Counted from the first letter of the stretch, positions 1 through 9,358 are shown. The stretch: DNA of 64,000 bases from Microbacterium sp. cx-55 (GCF_021117345.1 NZ_CP088261.1:2294001-2358000), one strand, 5' to 3'. Program-made: numbers and translations. Notes: a model not told the origin generated them from the sequence alone.

Positions 1-706
1 TCGCGCCACGGTCGACGTCGGCGCGATCATCGACTACGCCGCCTCCTTCGGAACCCTCGTGCTCACCCGGGCGTACGCCGACTGGTCATCGCCGGTGAAC
101 GCCGAGTACCGCTCGCAGCTCGTCGCGCGCGCGGTCGACCTCGTGCAGCTGTTCCCGGCCGCCGCCTACGCCAAGAACGGCGCCGACATCCGGCTCGCGG
201 TCGACACGGTGGAAGACATGTTCCGCCTGCCCGACCTCACGCACGTCGTGATCGTCGCCGGCGACTCGGACTATGTGCCGCTCGCCCAGCGCTGCAAGCG
301 GCTCGGGCGCTTCGTGGTCGGCGTGGGGGTGGCGGGGTCGACGGCCAAGTCGCTCGCCGCTGCCTGCGACCGTTTCGACTCGTACGACTCGCTTCCCGGG
401 GTCGGTTCTCCCGAGCCGACGAAGAAGGAGGAATCGGCCTCTCGGGCGCGGGCGCGCAAGCGGTCCGTCGACCCGGCGACCGATCTGCTCGAGCGAGCAC
501 TGCGGCTGGAGAACGACAAGGACCCCGCGCAGTGGCAGCACGCGTCCGCGGTGAAGAGCCTCATCACGCGGCTGGATCCCTCGTTCACCGAGAAGGCGCT
601 CGGGCACCGCAGCTTCACCGAGTTCATCTCCGCGCATCCCGACATCGCCGAGATGGACGACACCGACAACATCGTCCGCATCCGGCTCGTCGCCGATAAG
701 CGCTGA
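1..706 (+). CDS. NYN-domain ribonuclease-like protein with LOTUS/OST-HTH domain, 5' end missing
   Basis: The reading frame is open from base 2, so the gene starts before the window; a GTG at 59 is only an internal codon. The visible part carries the second half of a NYN (PIN-like) domain: the acidic motif NGADIRLAVDTVED and the core strand VIVAGDSDYVPL, both typical of the metal-binding Asp residues of this fold. A polar linker rich in K/E/R follows, then a C-terminal winged-helix OST-HTH/LOTUS domain (DPATDLLERAL to the end). The family is linked to RNA binding and cleavage or RNA-protein scaffolding; the substrate is unknown. A strong hairpin follows the stop codon. Family assignment is confident, function in the cell is not. 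Confidence 0.85.
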   Translation, partial: RATVDVGAIIDYAASFGTLVLTRAYADWSSPVNAEYRSQLVARAVDLVQLFPAAAYAKNGADIRLAVDTVEDMFRLPDLTHVVIVAGDSDYVPLAQRCKRLGRFVVGVGVAGSTAKSLAAACDRFDSYDSLPGVGSPEPTKKEESASRARARKRSVDPATDLLERALRLENDKDPAQWQHASAVKSLITRLDPSFTEKALGHRSFTEFISAHPDIAEMDDTDNIVRIRLVADKR

Positions 707-721
707 CGGCTGGAACGACCG

Positions 722-761
722 GAACGGGGTCGACGGGGCACTCGCCCGGTCGACCCCGTTC
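722..761. terminator. Bidirectional intrinsic terminator hairpin
   Basis: Perfect 13-base arms GAACGGGGTCGAC (722-734) and GTCGACCCCGTTC (749-761) with a 14-base loop lie between two convergent genes. There is no clear U tract on either side, as is common in high-GC actinobacteria. Confidence 0.75.
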
Positions 762-768
762 TGCGTCG

Positions 769-2292
769 TCAGGTGAGGAAAGGGATGACGCCGGTCAGCA
801 CGCCGACCGCGAGCATCACGAGCGACACGATCGTCGCGCGCCACAGCACCTTCTTGTGGTGGTCGCCGAGATTGACGCCGGCGAGCGAGACGAGCAGCAG
901 GATCGCCGGCACGAGCGGGCTCTGCAGGTGCACCGGCTGGCCGGTGATCGATGCCCGTGCCATCTCGACCGGGTCGATGCCGTAGGCCGAGGCGCTCTCG
1001 GCGAGCACGGGGAGGATGCCGAAGTAGAACGCGTCGTTCGACATGAAGAACGTGAACGGGATCGAGAGCACACCGGTGATCACCGCGAGGTAGGGCCCGA
1101 GGGAGTCCGGAATGACCTGGGTGATCCAGTTCGCCATCGCCGTGACCATGCCGGTGCCGTTCAGCACGCCCACGAGCACGCCCGCCGCCAGCACCATCGA
1201 CACGACGCCCACGATGCTCGGGGCGTGCGCCACGATCTCGTCGGCCTGCGTCTTCAGCTTCGGGAAGTTGATGATGAGGGCCACCGCAGCGCCGACCATG
1301 AACACGAAGGCCAGCGGGAAGACATCCATGACGAGCAGCACCATGACCGCGAGGGTCAGCGCGAGGTTGAACCAGATGAGCTTCGGCCGGAGCGTCGCCC
1401 GGTTCGGGTCGAGCATCGTGTCGGCCATCGCGGTGTCGGCCGTATCGACGAGCTCGGATGCGGCCACTCCCCGCCGCCCGCCGGCGACGGTCACGATGTT
1501 GCCGGTGCGCAGCAGCGCCCGCGCACCCACCGTGCGGTCGGCCCCGCGGAACACCCGCGGCGCCCGGAGCGGGCCGTCGCCGGAGGACACGAGGCGCGAC
1601 GTGTCGACGCTGCCCGCGAGGCGGCGGCGCTCGGAGAGACCGAGGAACCAGGCGAAACCGAGCGAGACGATGATTCCGGCGATGAGGGCCGGCACCATGG
1701 GCACGAAGATGTCGGTCGGCTGCAGCCCGAGCGCGGCGGCCGCGCGGACGGTCGGACCGCCCCACGGCACGATGTTCAGCGTGCCGTTCATGAGTCCCGC
1801 GACGCAGGTGAGTACCACGGGGCTCATCCCGAGCCGCAGGTAGATCGGCAGCATCGCCGAGGTCGTGATGATGAAGGTCGTCGACCCGTCGCCGTCCAGC
1901 GACACGGCGCCGGCGAGGATCGCCGTGCCCAGCACGACCTTCGCCGGGTCATCGCCGAGCAGCCGGGTGATCGCGCGGATGAGCGGGTCGAAGAGGCCGA
2001 CATCGATCATGATGCCGAAGTACATGATGGCGAACATCAGCAGCGCGGCCGTCGGCGCCATCGAACTGATCGCGTCGATGACCATGTCGCCGAGTCCGAG
2101 ACCGGCGCCCGCGAACAGACCGAAGATCGTCGGGACGACGATGAGCGCGACCATCGGCGTCAACCGTCGCGTCATGATCAGCGCCATGAACGTGAGGATC
2201 ATCGCGAATCCGAGGATCACGAGAATGGTGTCGGACGGAACGAACGCGACCGCGTAGTCGGCGGCCTCCGTCCGGGGGACGATCGTGTGCAT
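769..2292 (-). CDS. CitMHS-family citrate/carboxylate:cation symporter
   Basis: A 507-residue polytopic membrane protein with about 11-12 hydrophobic segments split by a charged central loop (about residues 220-300). The N-terminal half carries the conserved stretches ILAGAVSLDGDGSTTFIITT and NIVPWGGPTVRAAAAL seen in CitMHS transporters, which import metal-citrate or related carboxylates with protons. The ATG at 2292 is preceded by GAAGGAG at good spacing. It is divergent from a CitA/CitB-like two-component system, the usual regulator of such transporters, and the 150-base gap contains two inverted repeats. Citrate specificity is inferred from the family; other di- or tricarboxylates are possible. 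Confidence 0.88.
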   Translation of the reverse strand: MHTIVPRTEAADYAVAFVPSDTILVILGFAMILTFMALIMTRRLTPMVALIVVPTIFGLFAGAGLGLGDMVIDAISSMAPTAALLMFAIMYFGIMIDVGLFDPLIRAITRLLGDDPAKVVLGTAILAGAVSLDGDGSTTFIITTSAMLPIYLRLGMSPVVLTCVAGLMNGTLNIVPWGGPTVRAAAALGLQPTDIFVPMVPALIAGIIVSLGFAWFLGLSERRRLAGSVDTSRLVSSGDGPLRAPRVFRGADRTVGARALLRTGNIVTVAGGRRGVAASELVDTADTAMADTMLDPNRATLRPKLIWFNLALTLAVMVLLVMDVFPLAFVFMVGAAVALIINFPKLKTQADEIVAHAPSIVGVVSMVLAAGVLVGVLNGTGMVTAMANWITQVIPDSLGPYLAVITGVLSIPFTFFMSNDAFYFGILPVLAESASAYGIDPVEMARASITGQPVHLQSPLVPAILLLVSLAGVNLGDHHKKVLWRATIVSLVMLAVGVLTGVIPFLT

Positions 2293-2392
2293 CGCGACTC
2301 CTTCGTCGTGGTGAGGCGCGGGTCCGGGCGCCGTAGGGGGTTCGGCCGATGCTAGGCCGCGGCGTCATCCGCCGCCCGCTTGCTCGCATTCC

Positions 2393-2435
2393 CGCACGTT
2401 GTGCGCGTAGCGTGTGTTCTGCGCATTGTGCGCAG
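2393..2435. promoter_or_regulatory. Two inverted repeats between the transporter and its two-component system
   Basis: CGCAC-GTT-GTGCG (2393-2405) and CTGCGCA-TTG-TGCGCAG (2419-2435) share a TTG-TGCGC half-site and are centred 28 bases apart. They lie just upstream of the sensor kinase start. They could bind the CitB-like response regulator, or the second could act in the mRNA leader. Binding is inference. Confidence 0.45.
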
Positions 2436-2446
2436 AGGAGGCGATG

Positions 2447-4123
2447 ATGCGCTTCGCGACGCGGATGCTGATCGTGCAGGTGGCGACCCAGGTCGCCGTC
2501 GTGGCGGTCTGCGCGGCCGTGTTCCTCGCCATCGGCGTCCAGCAGCTGCGCGAGGAGGCGGAGTCGTCGGCGTTGAACATCGCGCGCACGGTCGCGGAGG
2601 ACGCGCAGGTACGGCAACTCGTGGCCGCCGCATCCGCCGCGGATGCTCCTCCTCCCGCGTCCGAGCTGCGCGCCGGACCGCTGCAGGCGTACGCGCTCGC
2701 GGTCACCGACCGCGCAGATGGCCTGTTCGTCGTCATCTCCGACGTGCGCGGCATCCGCCTCGCGCACCCGAACCCCGACCGGATCGGCGAGCAGGTCAGC
2801 ACGAGCTTCGCCGAGACGCTCGCCGGCCGCGAGGTCGTGACGTGGGAGACGGGCACGCTCGGCGAGTCCGCGCGCGCGAAGGTCCCGATCCTCCCGCCGG
2901 GCGGAGGCGCTCCGGTCGGCCAGGTCAGCGTCGGGTTCGAGCCGGCCAGCGTCTTCGACGATCTGCCCGCGCTCCTCGGCGGAATCGCGCTCGCCGTCGG
3001 CGCGGCCGTCGCGGCCGGGCTCGTCGTCGGCCTCTTCATGCGGCGACGGCTCGAGTCCGTCACTCTCGGTGTGCAGCCCGAAGAGCTCGTGGCGCTCGTG
3101 CAGACGCAGGCCGCGGTTCTGGCGAGTTCCGGTGACGGGATCGTCGCGCTCGACACCGCGGGAGTGGTGCGCGTGTGCAATCCGGCCGCGGCGCGGATGC
3201 TGGGCCTCGCCGAGGCCGCCTCGGGCAGCTCGTTGTCTGCTCTTCCCCTCGACGACGACGTGCGGCGCGCGCTCGGCGGCGAGGGCGCACCGGGCGGGAT
3301 GGTGATCGGCGATCGGGTGATCTACATCGATGTGCTCCCCGTCCTGCGCGCGGAGCGGACGCTCGGGACCGCCGCTGTGCTCCGCGATCGCACCGACCTG
3401 ATCGCCCTCAGCGAGCGCCTCGAGAGTGTGCGCACGATGAGCGACGCGCTGCGGGTGCAGCGCCACGAGTTCGCCAACCGCCTGCACGCGGCGACGGGCT
3501 TGATCGACGCCGGGCGCGCGCACGAGGCCAGAGACTTTCTGCGCGACCTCGCCGGGGATGGCGGCACGGGGGCGCCGGAACACGGGTGGACGTCGGGCGA
3601 GCGGATCTCAGACCCGCTTCTCCGCTCGTTCCTCGGAGCGAAGGCCATCGCAGCGGCCGAACGTGGCGCGACGCTCACGATCGGTGAGGACACCCTCCTC
3701 TGGGGGCAGGTCGCGGAGGCCGAAGACGTCGCCGCGGTGCTCGGCAACCTGATCGACAACGCCGTCACCGCCGCGGTCGGCGGCGACCGCACGCCCACCG
3801 TCGAGGTCACCCTGCTCGACGACGGCGACACCCTGGTCGTCACCGTGGCCGACTCGGGCCCGGGCGTCGCCGATCCATCGGTCGTGTTCGCCCCGCGGAA
3901 TCCGGATGCCGCCACCGCGGACGCCCACCCCGAACCACCCATCGACCGGGTGCACGGCCTCGGCATCGGCCTGCCGCTCTCGCGCGATCTGGCGCGTCGG
4001 CGCGGCGGAGACGTCTGGCTCGTGGACGCCGGAGGGCCGGCGTCCGGCGCCGTCTTCGGTGCGCGGTTGCCGGGCGTCATGACCGGTCGCGCGGCGACGG
4101 CGTCTCAGGAGGAGAAGCAATGA
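2447..4123 (+). CDS. CitA/DcuS-type sensor histidine kinase
   Basis: A 558-residue membrane kinase. TM1 covers about residues 7-28, then an extracytoplasmic PAS-like sensor domain containing ISDVRGIRLAHPNPDRIG (typical of CitA/DcuS), TM2 near 180-205, a cytoplasmic PAS domain, a short Spo0B-like dimerisation helix with phospho-acceptor His340 in RHEFANRLH, and a HATPase domain (NLIDNAVTAA, GPGVADP, GLGIGLPLS). It should sense external carboxylates and phosphorylate the downstream regulator. ATG 2447 was chosen over ATG 2444 or GTG 2414 because AGAGGAG (2434-2440) sits 6 bases before it. The stop overlaps the next start (ATGA). Confidence 0.92.
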   Translation: MRFATRMLIVQVATQVAVVAVCAAVFLAIGVQQLREEAESSALNIARTVAEDAQVRQLVAAASAADAPPPASELRAGPLQAYALAVTDRADGLFVVISDVRGIRLAHPNPDRIGEQVSTSFAETLAGREVVTWETGTLGESARAKVPILPPGGGAPVGQVSVGFEPASVFDDLPALLGGIALAVGAAVAAGLVVGLFMRRRLESVTLGVQPEELVALVQTQAAVLASSGDGIVALDTAGVVRVCNPAAARMLGLAEAASGSSLSALPLDDDVRRALGGEGAPGGMVIGDRVIYIDVLPVLRAERTLGTAAVLRDRTDLIALSERLESVRTMSDALRVQRHEFANRLHAATGLIDAGRAHEARDFLRDLAGDGGTGAPEHGWTSGERISDPLLRSFLGAKAIAAAERGATLTIGEDTLLWGQVAEAEDVAAVLGNLIDNAVTAAVGGDRTPTVEVTLLDDGDTLVVTVADSGPGVADPSVVFAPRNPDAATADAHPEPPIDRVHGLGIGLPLSRDLARRRGGDVWLVDAGGPASGAVFGARLPGVMTGRAATASQEEKQ

Positions 4124-4773
4124 CCGACATCCGGGTTCTGATCGTCGACGACGACTTCCGCGTCGGCGGCATCCACCGCGACATCGTGGCGGACCGCGCG
4201 GGCTTCACCGCGCTCGATCCGGTGCGGAGCATCGACGCGGCGCGCGCCGCCCTGCGCGCCGACACCCCCGACCTCCTGCTCGTCGACGTCTATCTTCCGG
4301 ATGGCGACGGCATCGACCTGATGCGCACCTCGGGCATCGACGCGCTCGTGCTCTCGGCGGCATCGGATGCCGCCACGGTGCGCCGGGCGCTCCGGTCCGG
4401 CGCGCTCGGCTATCTCGTGAAGCCGTTCGACACCCGGGTACTCGGCGAGCGGCTCGATCGGTACGCGCGCTACCGCAACCTCATCGACGCCGATCGCGCG
4501 CTGTCGCAGGAGGAGATCGACCGCGCTGCGGCGATCGTGCACGGGGCCGGCGACGCCGCATCCGTGTCGCGGTCGGCGACCGAGCAGCTCATTCTGGGCA
4601 CGCTCGGCGTCGAGGAGGCGTCGGCCGCCGAGATCGCCGAACGCGCCGGGATCTCCCGGGCGACGGCGCAGAGACACCTGTCGACGCTCGCGACCCGCGG
4701 GCTCGTCGAGGTGGGGCTCCGTTACGGTGCGACCGGGCGACCCGAGCACCGCTACCGGGCACGGGTCTCCTGA
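4120..4773 (+). CDS. CitB/DcuR-type response regulator
   Basis: 217 residues. The receiver domain (1-120) has the acidic pocket D10-D12, phospho-acceptor Asp56 in LLLVDVYLP, and Lys101 in YLVKPFD. The C-terminal domain (about 155-217) is a winged helix-turn-helix (AAEIAERAGISRATAQRHLS), the CitB/DcuR layout rather than OmpR or NarL. It overlaps the kinase by 4 bases and is thus translationally coupled. Expected role: activation of the divergent CitMHS transporter gene when substrate is sensed. Confidence 0.93.
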   Translation: MTDIRVLIVDDDFRVGGIHRDIVADRAGFTALDPVRSIDAARAALRADTPDLLLVDVYLPDGDGIDLMRTSGIDALVLSAASDAATVRRALRSGALGYLVKPFDTRVLGERLDRYARYRNLIDADRALSQEEIDRAAAIVHGAGDAASVSRSATEQLILGTLGVEEASAAEIAERAGISRATAQRHLSTLATRGLVEVGLRYGATGRPEHRYRARVS

Positions 4774-4785
4774 GCCGCTCGGGTG

Positions 4786-5175
4786 TCAGGCGCGCGGGGT
4801 GCGCGTGCTCCAGAGCGCCCACGCGATGAGCACCGGCTGGAAGAAGAGCCGCACGAGACGCTTCACGTCGGTGTCCAGACCGAAGCCGTCGCGGCGGTAC
4901 GTGAACTGCGCGATGTTGCCCGGGAAAACGGCCGCGAAGAAGAGGGCCAGAACCGTGCCGGCGCTGCGACGGTGTCGAGGCAGGGCGACCAGCGAGGCGC
5001 CGAGGGCGATCTCGGCGACGCCCGACGCGAGCACGACGGCGTCCTTGTCGAGCGGCACCACTTCGGTCGTCCAGTCCGGCACTTGCGCCTGGAATTCCTT
5101 CCGGGCCCAGAACAGGTGGCTGACGCCGGCGAACACCATGGCGGCTGCGAGCAGCCAACGCGCGAAATTCCTCAT
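4786..5175 (-). CDS. DoxX-like integral membrane protein
   Basis: 129 residues with four predicted hydrophobic helices and the DoxX-type motifs FAGVSHLFW, VVLASGVAEIALGASL, and FPGNIAQFTYR. No catalytic function is established for these small DoxX-like proteins; some act with thiol or quinone redox systems. ATG 5175 is preceded by GAGGA. A paralogue follows at 5302-5736 on the same strand, so this looks like a local duplication. It is convergent with the response regulator and only 12 bases from its stop. Confidence 0.75.
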   Translation of the reverse strand: MRNFARWLLAAAMVFAGVSHLFWARKEFQAQVPDWTTEVVPLDKDAVVLASGVAEIALGASLVALPRHRRSAGTVLALFFAAVFPGNIAQFTYRRDGFGLDTDVKRLVRLFFQPVLIAWALWSTRTPRA

Positions 5176-5301
5176 GTCCTCAGTCCACTCCCGAACGCGG
5201 CTCGTGTCGAGCCCGAATGTCTCGCGACGCGCTGTGCTGACCGGCGGACGCCCGTCAGCGCGACATCGATGCCGATGCCGGTGTCGATGCCGATGCGCTG
5301 G

Positions 5302-5736
5302 TCAGGCGCGGCGACCGGACCCGCCCGTGGCCCACAGTGCCCAGACGACCAGCACCGGTTGCAGGAACAACCGTCCGAAACGCGCCCGATCGGTTCGCAT
5401 CAACGGCGCGGGCCGGCCCGTTCGCCACTGGTGGACGTTGCCCGGGAACACCGCCACGAAGAACGCGGCGATCGCGTAGCCCGCGATCGCTCGCCGCGGC
5501 GGGGGCAGGAGCGCCGCGGCGCCGAGAGCGATCTCCGCCACGCCGGAGCCGACGACGATCGCATCCGTGCTCGTGTGGAGCATCCGCGTCGCCCACTCCG
5601 GCACGACGATGCGGTAACCGCGGCGCCCCCACGTGAGGTGCGACACACCCGCGGCCGTCAGCAGCGCGGCGAGCGCGAGGCGTGCGATGGTTCGCAACAC
5701 GGAACGGATGCGGTGCCCACCGCGTCCGCGCCTCAC
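5302..5736 (-). CDS. DoxX-like integral membrane protein, paralogue of the neighbouring gene
   Basis: 144 residues sharing the motif order of the 4786-5175 product: AAGVSHLTWG, IVVGSGVAEIALGAAAL, FPGNVHQWRTGR, PVLVVWALW. The start at 5736 overlaps the stop of the upstream luciferase-like gene by 4 bases, which supports translational coupling, although a GTG 12 codons later would give a protein closer in length to its paralogue. The 126 bases between the two copies include a direct repeat, TCGATGCCGATGC at 5266 and 5284. Function unknown. Confidence 0.72.
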   Translation of the reverse strand: MRRGRGGHRIRSVLRTIARLALAALLTAAGVSHLTWGRRGYRIVVPEWATRMLHTSTDAIVVGSGVAEIALGAAALLPPPRRAIAGYAIAAFFVAVFPGNVHQWRTGRPAPLMRTDRARFGRLFLQPVLVVWALWATGGSGRRA

Positions 5737-6593
5737 GCGCCGGCCTGTTCTGCGGCGTCGCGTGCTGCGGCGTCACGTGCTGCGGCGTCCTGTTCTGCGG
5801 TGTCGCGTGCTGCGGTGATGGCGGCGGCAGCCGCGTCGATGAAACGTGCGTAGGCGTCGGGGCTGTCGTCGGCGGGAATGGCCCGCAGCACGACCTCGTC
5901 GACGGCGCCGAGATACGGCACCAGACCCGCCGCGATGCCGTCGTCGCCCGGCGCGGGAAGGACCGTGGACTCGACGCCGACGCCCAGCCGGGCGAAGTTC
6001 GCGGCGTAGTTCGGGTAGGTGGCATATCGCGCGGCCTCTTCCCGCATCCGCTCGATCCCCGCGGCGTCGACCGCCGCGCGAACATACAGGCACACCCGTG
6101 CGGCGGGCGCGAGATCGTGCGCGTCACGGCTCTGCTCGGCGGCAACCGCGGGCGGAAGCCACGACAGCAGCGGACCGTCGGCCTCGCGGGCGGCGAGTGC
6201 ACGCATCCGCGGCCCGAGGGCCCCGACCACGAGGCCGACCGCCTGTCGATCGCGGATGCGGCGGACGCCGTCGCGCACGAGCGCGAGCTGGCCGGTCCGG
6301 GCGGCGCCCGAACCGAGCCCGATCCGGATGCGGGAATCCGGCGCGTCGATGCGCGAGACGGCGTCGGAGATCTCGCTCGGGGCGCGGCGGTCGAGCGGCA
6401 CGACCCCGGTGGCGAGGACCAGACGCTCGGTCACGGCGGCGGCCGCCGCGAGTGCGGCGAGGGCATCGCCGTCCGGGGTGTCGTTGACCCAGAGCGCGTG
6501 GAAGCCGGCTCGCTCGGCGGAACCGGCGATCCGGGCGATGAGGGCGGGGCCGAGCGACCCGGCGACGCCGAGCGAAATGGTGGCGGATGTCAT
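5733..6593 (-). CDS. LLM-class flavin-dependent oxidoreductase-like protein with repetitive Ala-rich tail
   Basis: 286 residues with the bacterial-luciferase-like TIM-barrel pattern: ISLGVAGSLGP at the N-terminus, AGFHALWVNDT, LVLATGVVPLDRRAP, and RIRIGLGSG. Proteins of this class use F420 or FMN for hydride transfer or oxygenation; which cofactor is used here cannot be told. It is somewhat short for the family. The last 25 residues are a repetitive DAAARDAAARDAAEQ tail encoded by five 15-base tandem units, probably a recent in-frame expansion. It is followed by a coupled DoxX-like gene. Confidence 0.75.
   Translation of the reverse strand: MTSATISLGVAGSLGPALIARIAGSAERAGFHALWVNDTPDGDALAALAAAAAVTERLVLATGVVPLDRRAPSEISDAVSRIDAPDSRIRIGLGSGAARTGQLALVRDGVRRIRDRQAVGLVVGALGPRMRALAAREADGPLLSWLPPAVAAEQSRDAHDLAPAARVCLYVRAAVDAAGIERMREEAARYATYPNYAANFARLGVGVESTVLPAPGDDGIAAGLVPYLGAVDEVVLRAIPADDSPDAYARFIDAAAAAITAARDTAEQDAAARDAAARDAAEQAGA
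5746..5820. repeat. Five tandem copies of a 15-base unit inside a coding region
   Basis: Units begin at 5746, 5761, 5776, 5791 and 5806 and vary around (C/T)GT(G/T)CTGCGGCGTC. Because 15 is a multiple of 3, copy-number change only lengthens or shortens the Ala/Asp/Arg tail of the overlapping protein. Confidence 0.85.
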
Positions 6594-6698
6594 GTACCGA
6601 GCTTGCGCCCGGAGGCCGCATCCGGCGCACAGGACTCGCCCTCCGCCGTCCGACGCGCCGCCCCGCAGACCCGCAGGCGCGCAGCCCGGCAGATGACG

Positions 6699-6729
6699 AA
6701 GAGCCCGGGGCGGTGGGCCCCGGGCTCTT
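6699..6729 (-). terminator. Intrinsic terminator of the clp gene
   Basis: 13-base arms AAGAGCCCGGGGC and GCCCCGGGCTCTT with a 5-base loop lie 12 bases past the stop of the Clp ATPase gene on the minus strand. Confidence 0.8.
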
Positions 6730-6741
6730 CATCCGTGATCG

Positions 6742-9285
6742 TCAGGCCGCGTCGGCGAGCACGCTCACCGACGCCACGACCAGCTGACCGCCGACCGCAT
6801 CCACCCGCACCGCGCCCCCGTCGCCGAGTTCGCCGCTCACGAGCAGGTCGGCGATGCGGTCATCGATCTGACGCTGGATGAGGCGGCGGAGCGGGCGCGC
6901 GCCGTACTCGGGCTCGTACCCGCGGTCGGCGAGCCAATCCACCGCCGACTCCGACACCTCGAACCCGATCTCGCGGGCTCCCAGTCGACCCTCGGTCGTG
7001 GTCAGCATGAGCGACACGATCTCGCGGAGCTGCGGGCGATCGAGCTTCCGGAACAGCACGATGTCGTCGATGCGGTTGAGGAACTCGGGCCGCATGGCCT
7101 CCCGCACCTTCGCCATGACGCGATCACGCAGGTCGCCCTCGGAACCGAACCCGGTGGCGCCGCCGCCGTCGGCGATGAAGCCGATGGCCCCCGACCGCGA
7201 CGCGAGGAATTCGGCACCGATGTTCGAGGTCATCACGATGACCGTGTTGCGGAAGTCCACCGTGCGCCCCTGGCCGTCGGTCAGGCGCCCGTCGTCCAAG
7301 ACCTGCAGCAGCAGGTTGAACACATCCGGGTGCGCCTTTTCGATCTCATCGAAGAGCACGACGGCGTAGGGATTCCGACGCACGCGTTCGGTCAGCTGTC
7401 CGGCCTCGTCGTATCCGACGTATCCGGGAGGAGCACCGACGAGCCGCGATACCGTGTGGCGCTCGCCGAACTCGCTCATGTCGAAGCGGATCACCGCGTT
7501 CTCATCGTCGAACAGCGACTGCGCGAGGGTCTTGGCGAGCTCGGTCTTCCCCACGCCGGTGGGGCCGAGGAACAGGAACGACCCGATCGGGCGGTGCGGA
7601 TCGCCCATCCCGGTGCGATTGCGCCGCACCGATGTCGCGACGGCCGTGACGGCCGCATCCTGGCCGATGACGCGGTTGTGCAGCTCCTGCTCGAGAGTCG
7701 CGAGACGCTCGCGCTCGGACTCGGTGATCCGGTTCACGGGGATGCCGGTCGCCCGGCTGATGACCGCCGCGATCTGCGGTTCGTCGACGACCGCATCCGG
7801 GCGCTCGGACTGAACGCTCGTGGCCTCGTCGATCCGGCTGCGAACGCGCGTCATCTCATCTCGCAGGCGCGACGCCTCCTCGTACCGTTCGGCGGCGACG
7901 GCAGAGTTCTTCTCCGCCTCGAGCACCGCGAACTCCGCCATCAGCGCGGCCGTGTCGACCCCCGCGCCGAGGCGCAGGCGCAGACGCGCGCCGGCCTGGT
8001 CGATCAGGTCGATGGCCTTGTCGGGCAGCACGCGATCGGTGACGTAGCGGTCGCTGAGTTCGACGGCCGCGGCGAGCGCGGCATCCGTGTACGTGACACG
8101 GTGGTGCTCTTCGTACGCCGGCCGCAGGCCCTTCAGGATCTCCACGGCGTCCACGATCGACGGCTCACCGACCCGCACCGGCTGGAAGCGGCGTTCGAGC
8201 GCCGAGTCCTTCTCGATGACGCGGTACTCCTTGAGCGTCGTGGCGCCGATCAGGTGCAGGTCGCCGCGCGCGAGGCGCGGCTTGAGGATGTTGCCCGCGT
8301 CCATCGCGCCGTCGCCACCGGCGCCCGCACCGACGACGGTGTGCACCTCGTCGATGAACACGATGACGTCGCCGCGGAGGTCCGCGATCTCGTCCATCGT
8401 CTTGGTCAGGCGCTCTTCGAAGTCGCCGCGGTACCGCGCGCCGGAGAGCATGGCCGCGAGGTCGAGCGAGATGACCCGCTTTCCGCGCAGTTGCTCGGGC
8501 ACGTCGTCGGCGACGATCGCGCGGGCGAGGCCCTCGACGATCGCGGTCTTGCCGACGCCCGCTTCACCGATCAGCACGGGGTTGTTCTTCGTGCGACGGC
8601 TGAGGATTTCCACGGTCTGCTCGATCTCGTCGGCCCGGCCGATCACCGGGTCGAGCTCCCCCGCGGCGGCGCGCGCCGTCAGGTCGTCGCCGTACGTGTC
8701 GAGCATCGTGGCGGCGCCGTCACGTGCCTCGGTCGCGTCCGTTCCCGGCGCGACGGGCTCCCGGAGTCCCTCGGTGAGGGCTTCGGCCGTCACGCCGGCG
8801 TCGGCGAGCACCCGGCCGGCCGGGCTGTCCTGCGCGAGCACGAGCGCGAAGAAGAGGTGCTCGGGATCGATGTAGGTCGACCCCGAGGAGCGTGCGACCT
8901 GGAAGGCGTGGAACAGCGCGCGTTGCACGGATGTGGTCAGCACGGCCGTGTCGACATCGGCCGCCGGCCCCTCCTGCGGGAGGCGCTCTTCGATCGAACG
9001 CTCGATCGCGTCCGGGTCGGAACCGACGCGAGCGACGGCCTCGCGGGCAGACGCGTGCTGGACGATGGCGTACAGAACATGCAGCACGTCGAGTTCGTGC
9101 TGACCGCGCGCGAGCGCGAAGCGTCCGGCGTCCTGAAGGATCTGCTGCGTACCCATGCTGAGGAACCGACTGAGGTCGATCGACCGCGCCGCGCGAGCCT
9201 GCTCGCCGCGCAGGTAGCGGCTGAGGAACTCGTCGAATGCGCTCTGGCCGTCGGTGTCGGACGGGCCCGTGACGTCTTCGGGCAT
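6742..9285 (-). CDS. ClpC-like AAA+ unfoldase (Clp protease ATP-binding subunit)
   Basis: 847 residues: N-terminal Clp repeat domain (about 25-165), first AAA+ module with Walker A GEAGVGKT and Walker [11 protein letters not shown], a short middle region with UVR-like [15 protein letters not shown], second AAA+ module with [12 protein letters not shown] and [13 protein letters not shown], and a D2-small domain. The short middle domain is ClpC-like rather than ClpB-like, and an IGF tripeptide (SGAIGFIAD) in D2 matches the loop that docks ClpP in ClpX/ClpC relatives. The start is set by a perfect AGGAGG before ATG 9285; the frame stays open to 10062 but that part is not coding. No clpP or adaptor is adjacent. 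A HspR-type operator lies upstream, so heat-shock control is likely. Confidence 0.9.
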   Translation of the reverse strand: MPEDVTGPSDTDGQSAFDEFLSRYLRGEQARAARSIDLSRFLSMGTQQILQDAGRFALARGQHELDVLHVLYAIVQHASAREAVARVGSDPDAIERSIEERLPQEGPAADVDTAVLTTSVQRALFHAFQVARSSGSTYIDPEHLFFALVLAQDSPAGRVLADAGVTAEALTEGLREPVAPGTDATEARDGAATMLDTYGDDLTARAAAGELDPVIGRADEIEQTVEILSRRTKNNPVLIGEAGVGKTAIVEGLARAIVADDVPEQLRGKRVISLDLAAMLSGARYRGDFEERLTKTMDEIADLRGDVIVFIDEVHTVVGAGAGGDGAMDAGNILKPRLARGDLHLIGATTLKEYRVIEKDSALERRFQPVRVGEPSIVDAVEILKGLRPAYEEHHRVTYTDAALAAAVELSDRYVTDRVLPDKAIDLIDQAGARLRLRLGAGVDTAALMAEFAVLEAEKNSAVAAERYEEASRLRDEMTRVRSRIDEATSVQSERPDAVVDEPQIAAVISRATGIPVNRITESERERLATLEQELHNRVIGQDAAVTAVATSVRRNRTGMGDPHRPIGSFLFLGPTGVGKTELAKTLAQSLFDDENAVIRFDMSEFGERHTVSRLVGAPPGYVGYDEAGQLTERVRRNPYAVVLFDEIEKAHPDVFNLLLQVLDDGRLTDGQGRTVDFRNTVIVMTSNIGAEFLASRSGAIGFIADGGGATGFGSEGDLRDRVMAKVREAMRPEFLNRIDDIVLFRKLDRPQLREIVSLMLTTTEGRLGAREIGFEVSESAVDWLADRGYEPEYGARPLRRLIQRQIDDRIADLLVSGELGDGGAVRVDAVGGQLVVASVSVLADAA

Positions 9286-9317
9286 GTATGCCTCCTGGGG
9301 GCAAGTGAGTGGGGGTG

Positions 9318-9344
9318 GCTCAACTATATTTTGCGTAGTTGAGC
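9318..9344. promoter_or_regulatory. Perfect 9-base inverted repeat upstream of clp
   Basis: GCTCAACTA (9318-9326) and TAGTTGAGC (9336-9344) around a 9-base AT-rich spacer. It overlaps the HAIR-like site and the likely clp promoter, so it may be a second operator or a 5' leader hairpin. AT content is far above the surroundings. Confidence 0.55.
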
Positions 9345-9358
9345 ACGGTTCTATCAAG
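9338..9358 (-). promoter_or_regulatory. HAIR-like HspR operator for the clp gene
   Basis: On the minus strand CTTGATA-N7-GCTCAAC matches the HspR inverted repeat CTTGAGT-N7-ACTCAAG at 5 of 7 bases in each arm with exact spacing. HspR represses chaperone and clp genes in actinobacteria. Binding is inferred from the match and the position. Confidence 0.6.

Noticed and set aside
7330..9342. 670-codon plus-strand open frame
   Set aside because: Antisense to the Clp ATPase gene with clear AAA+ motifs.
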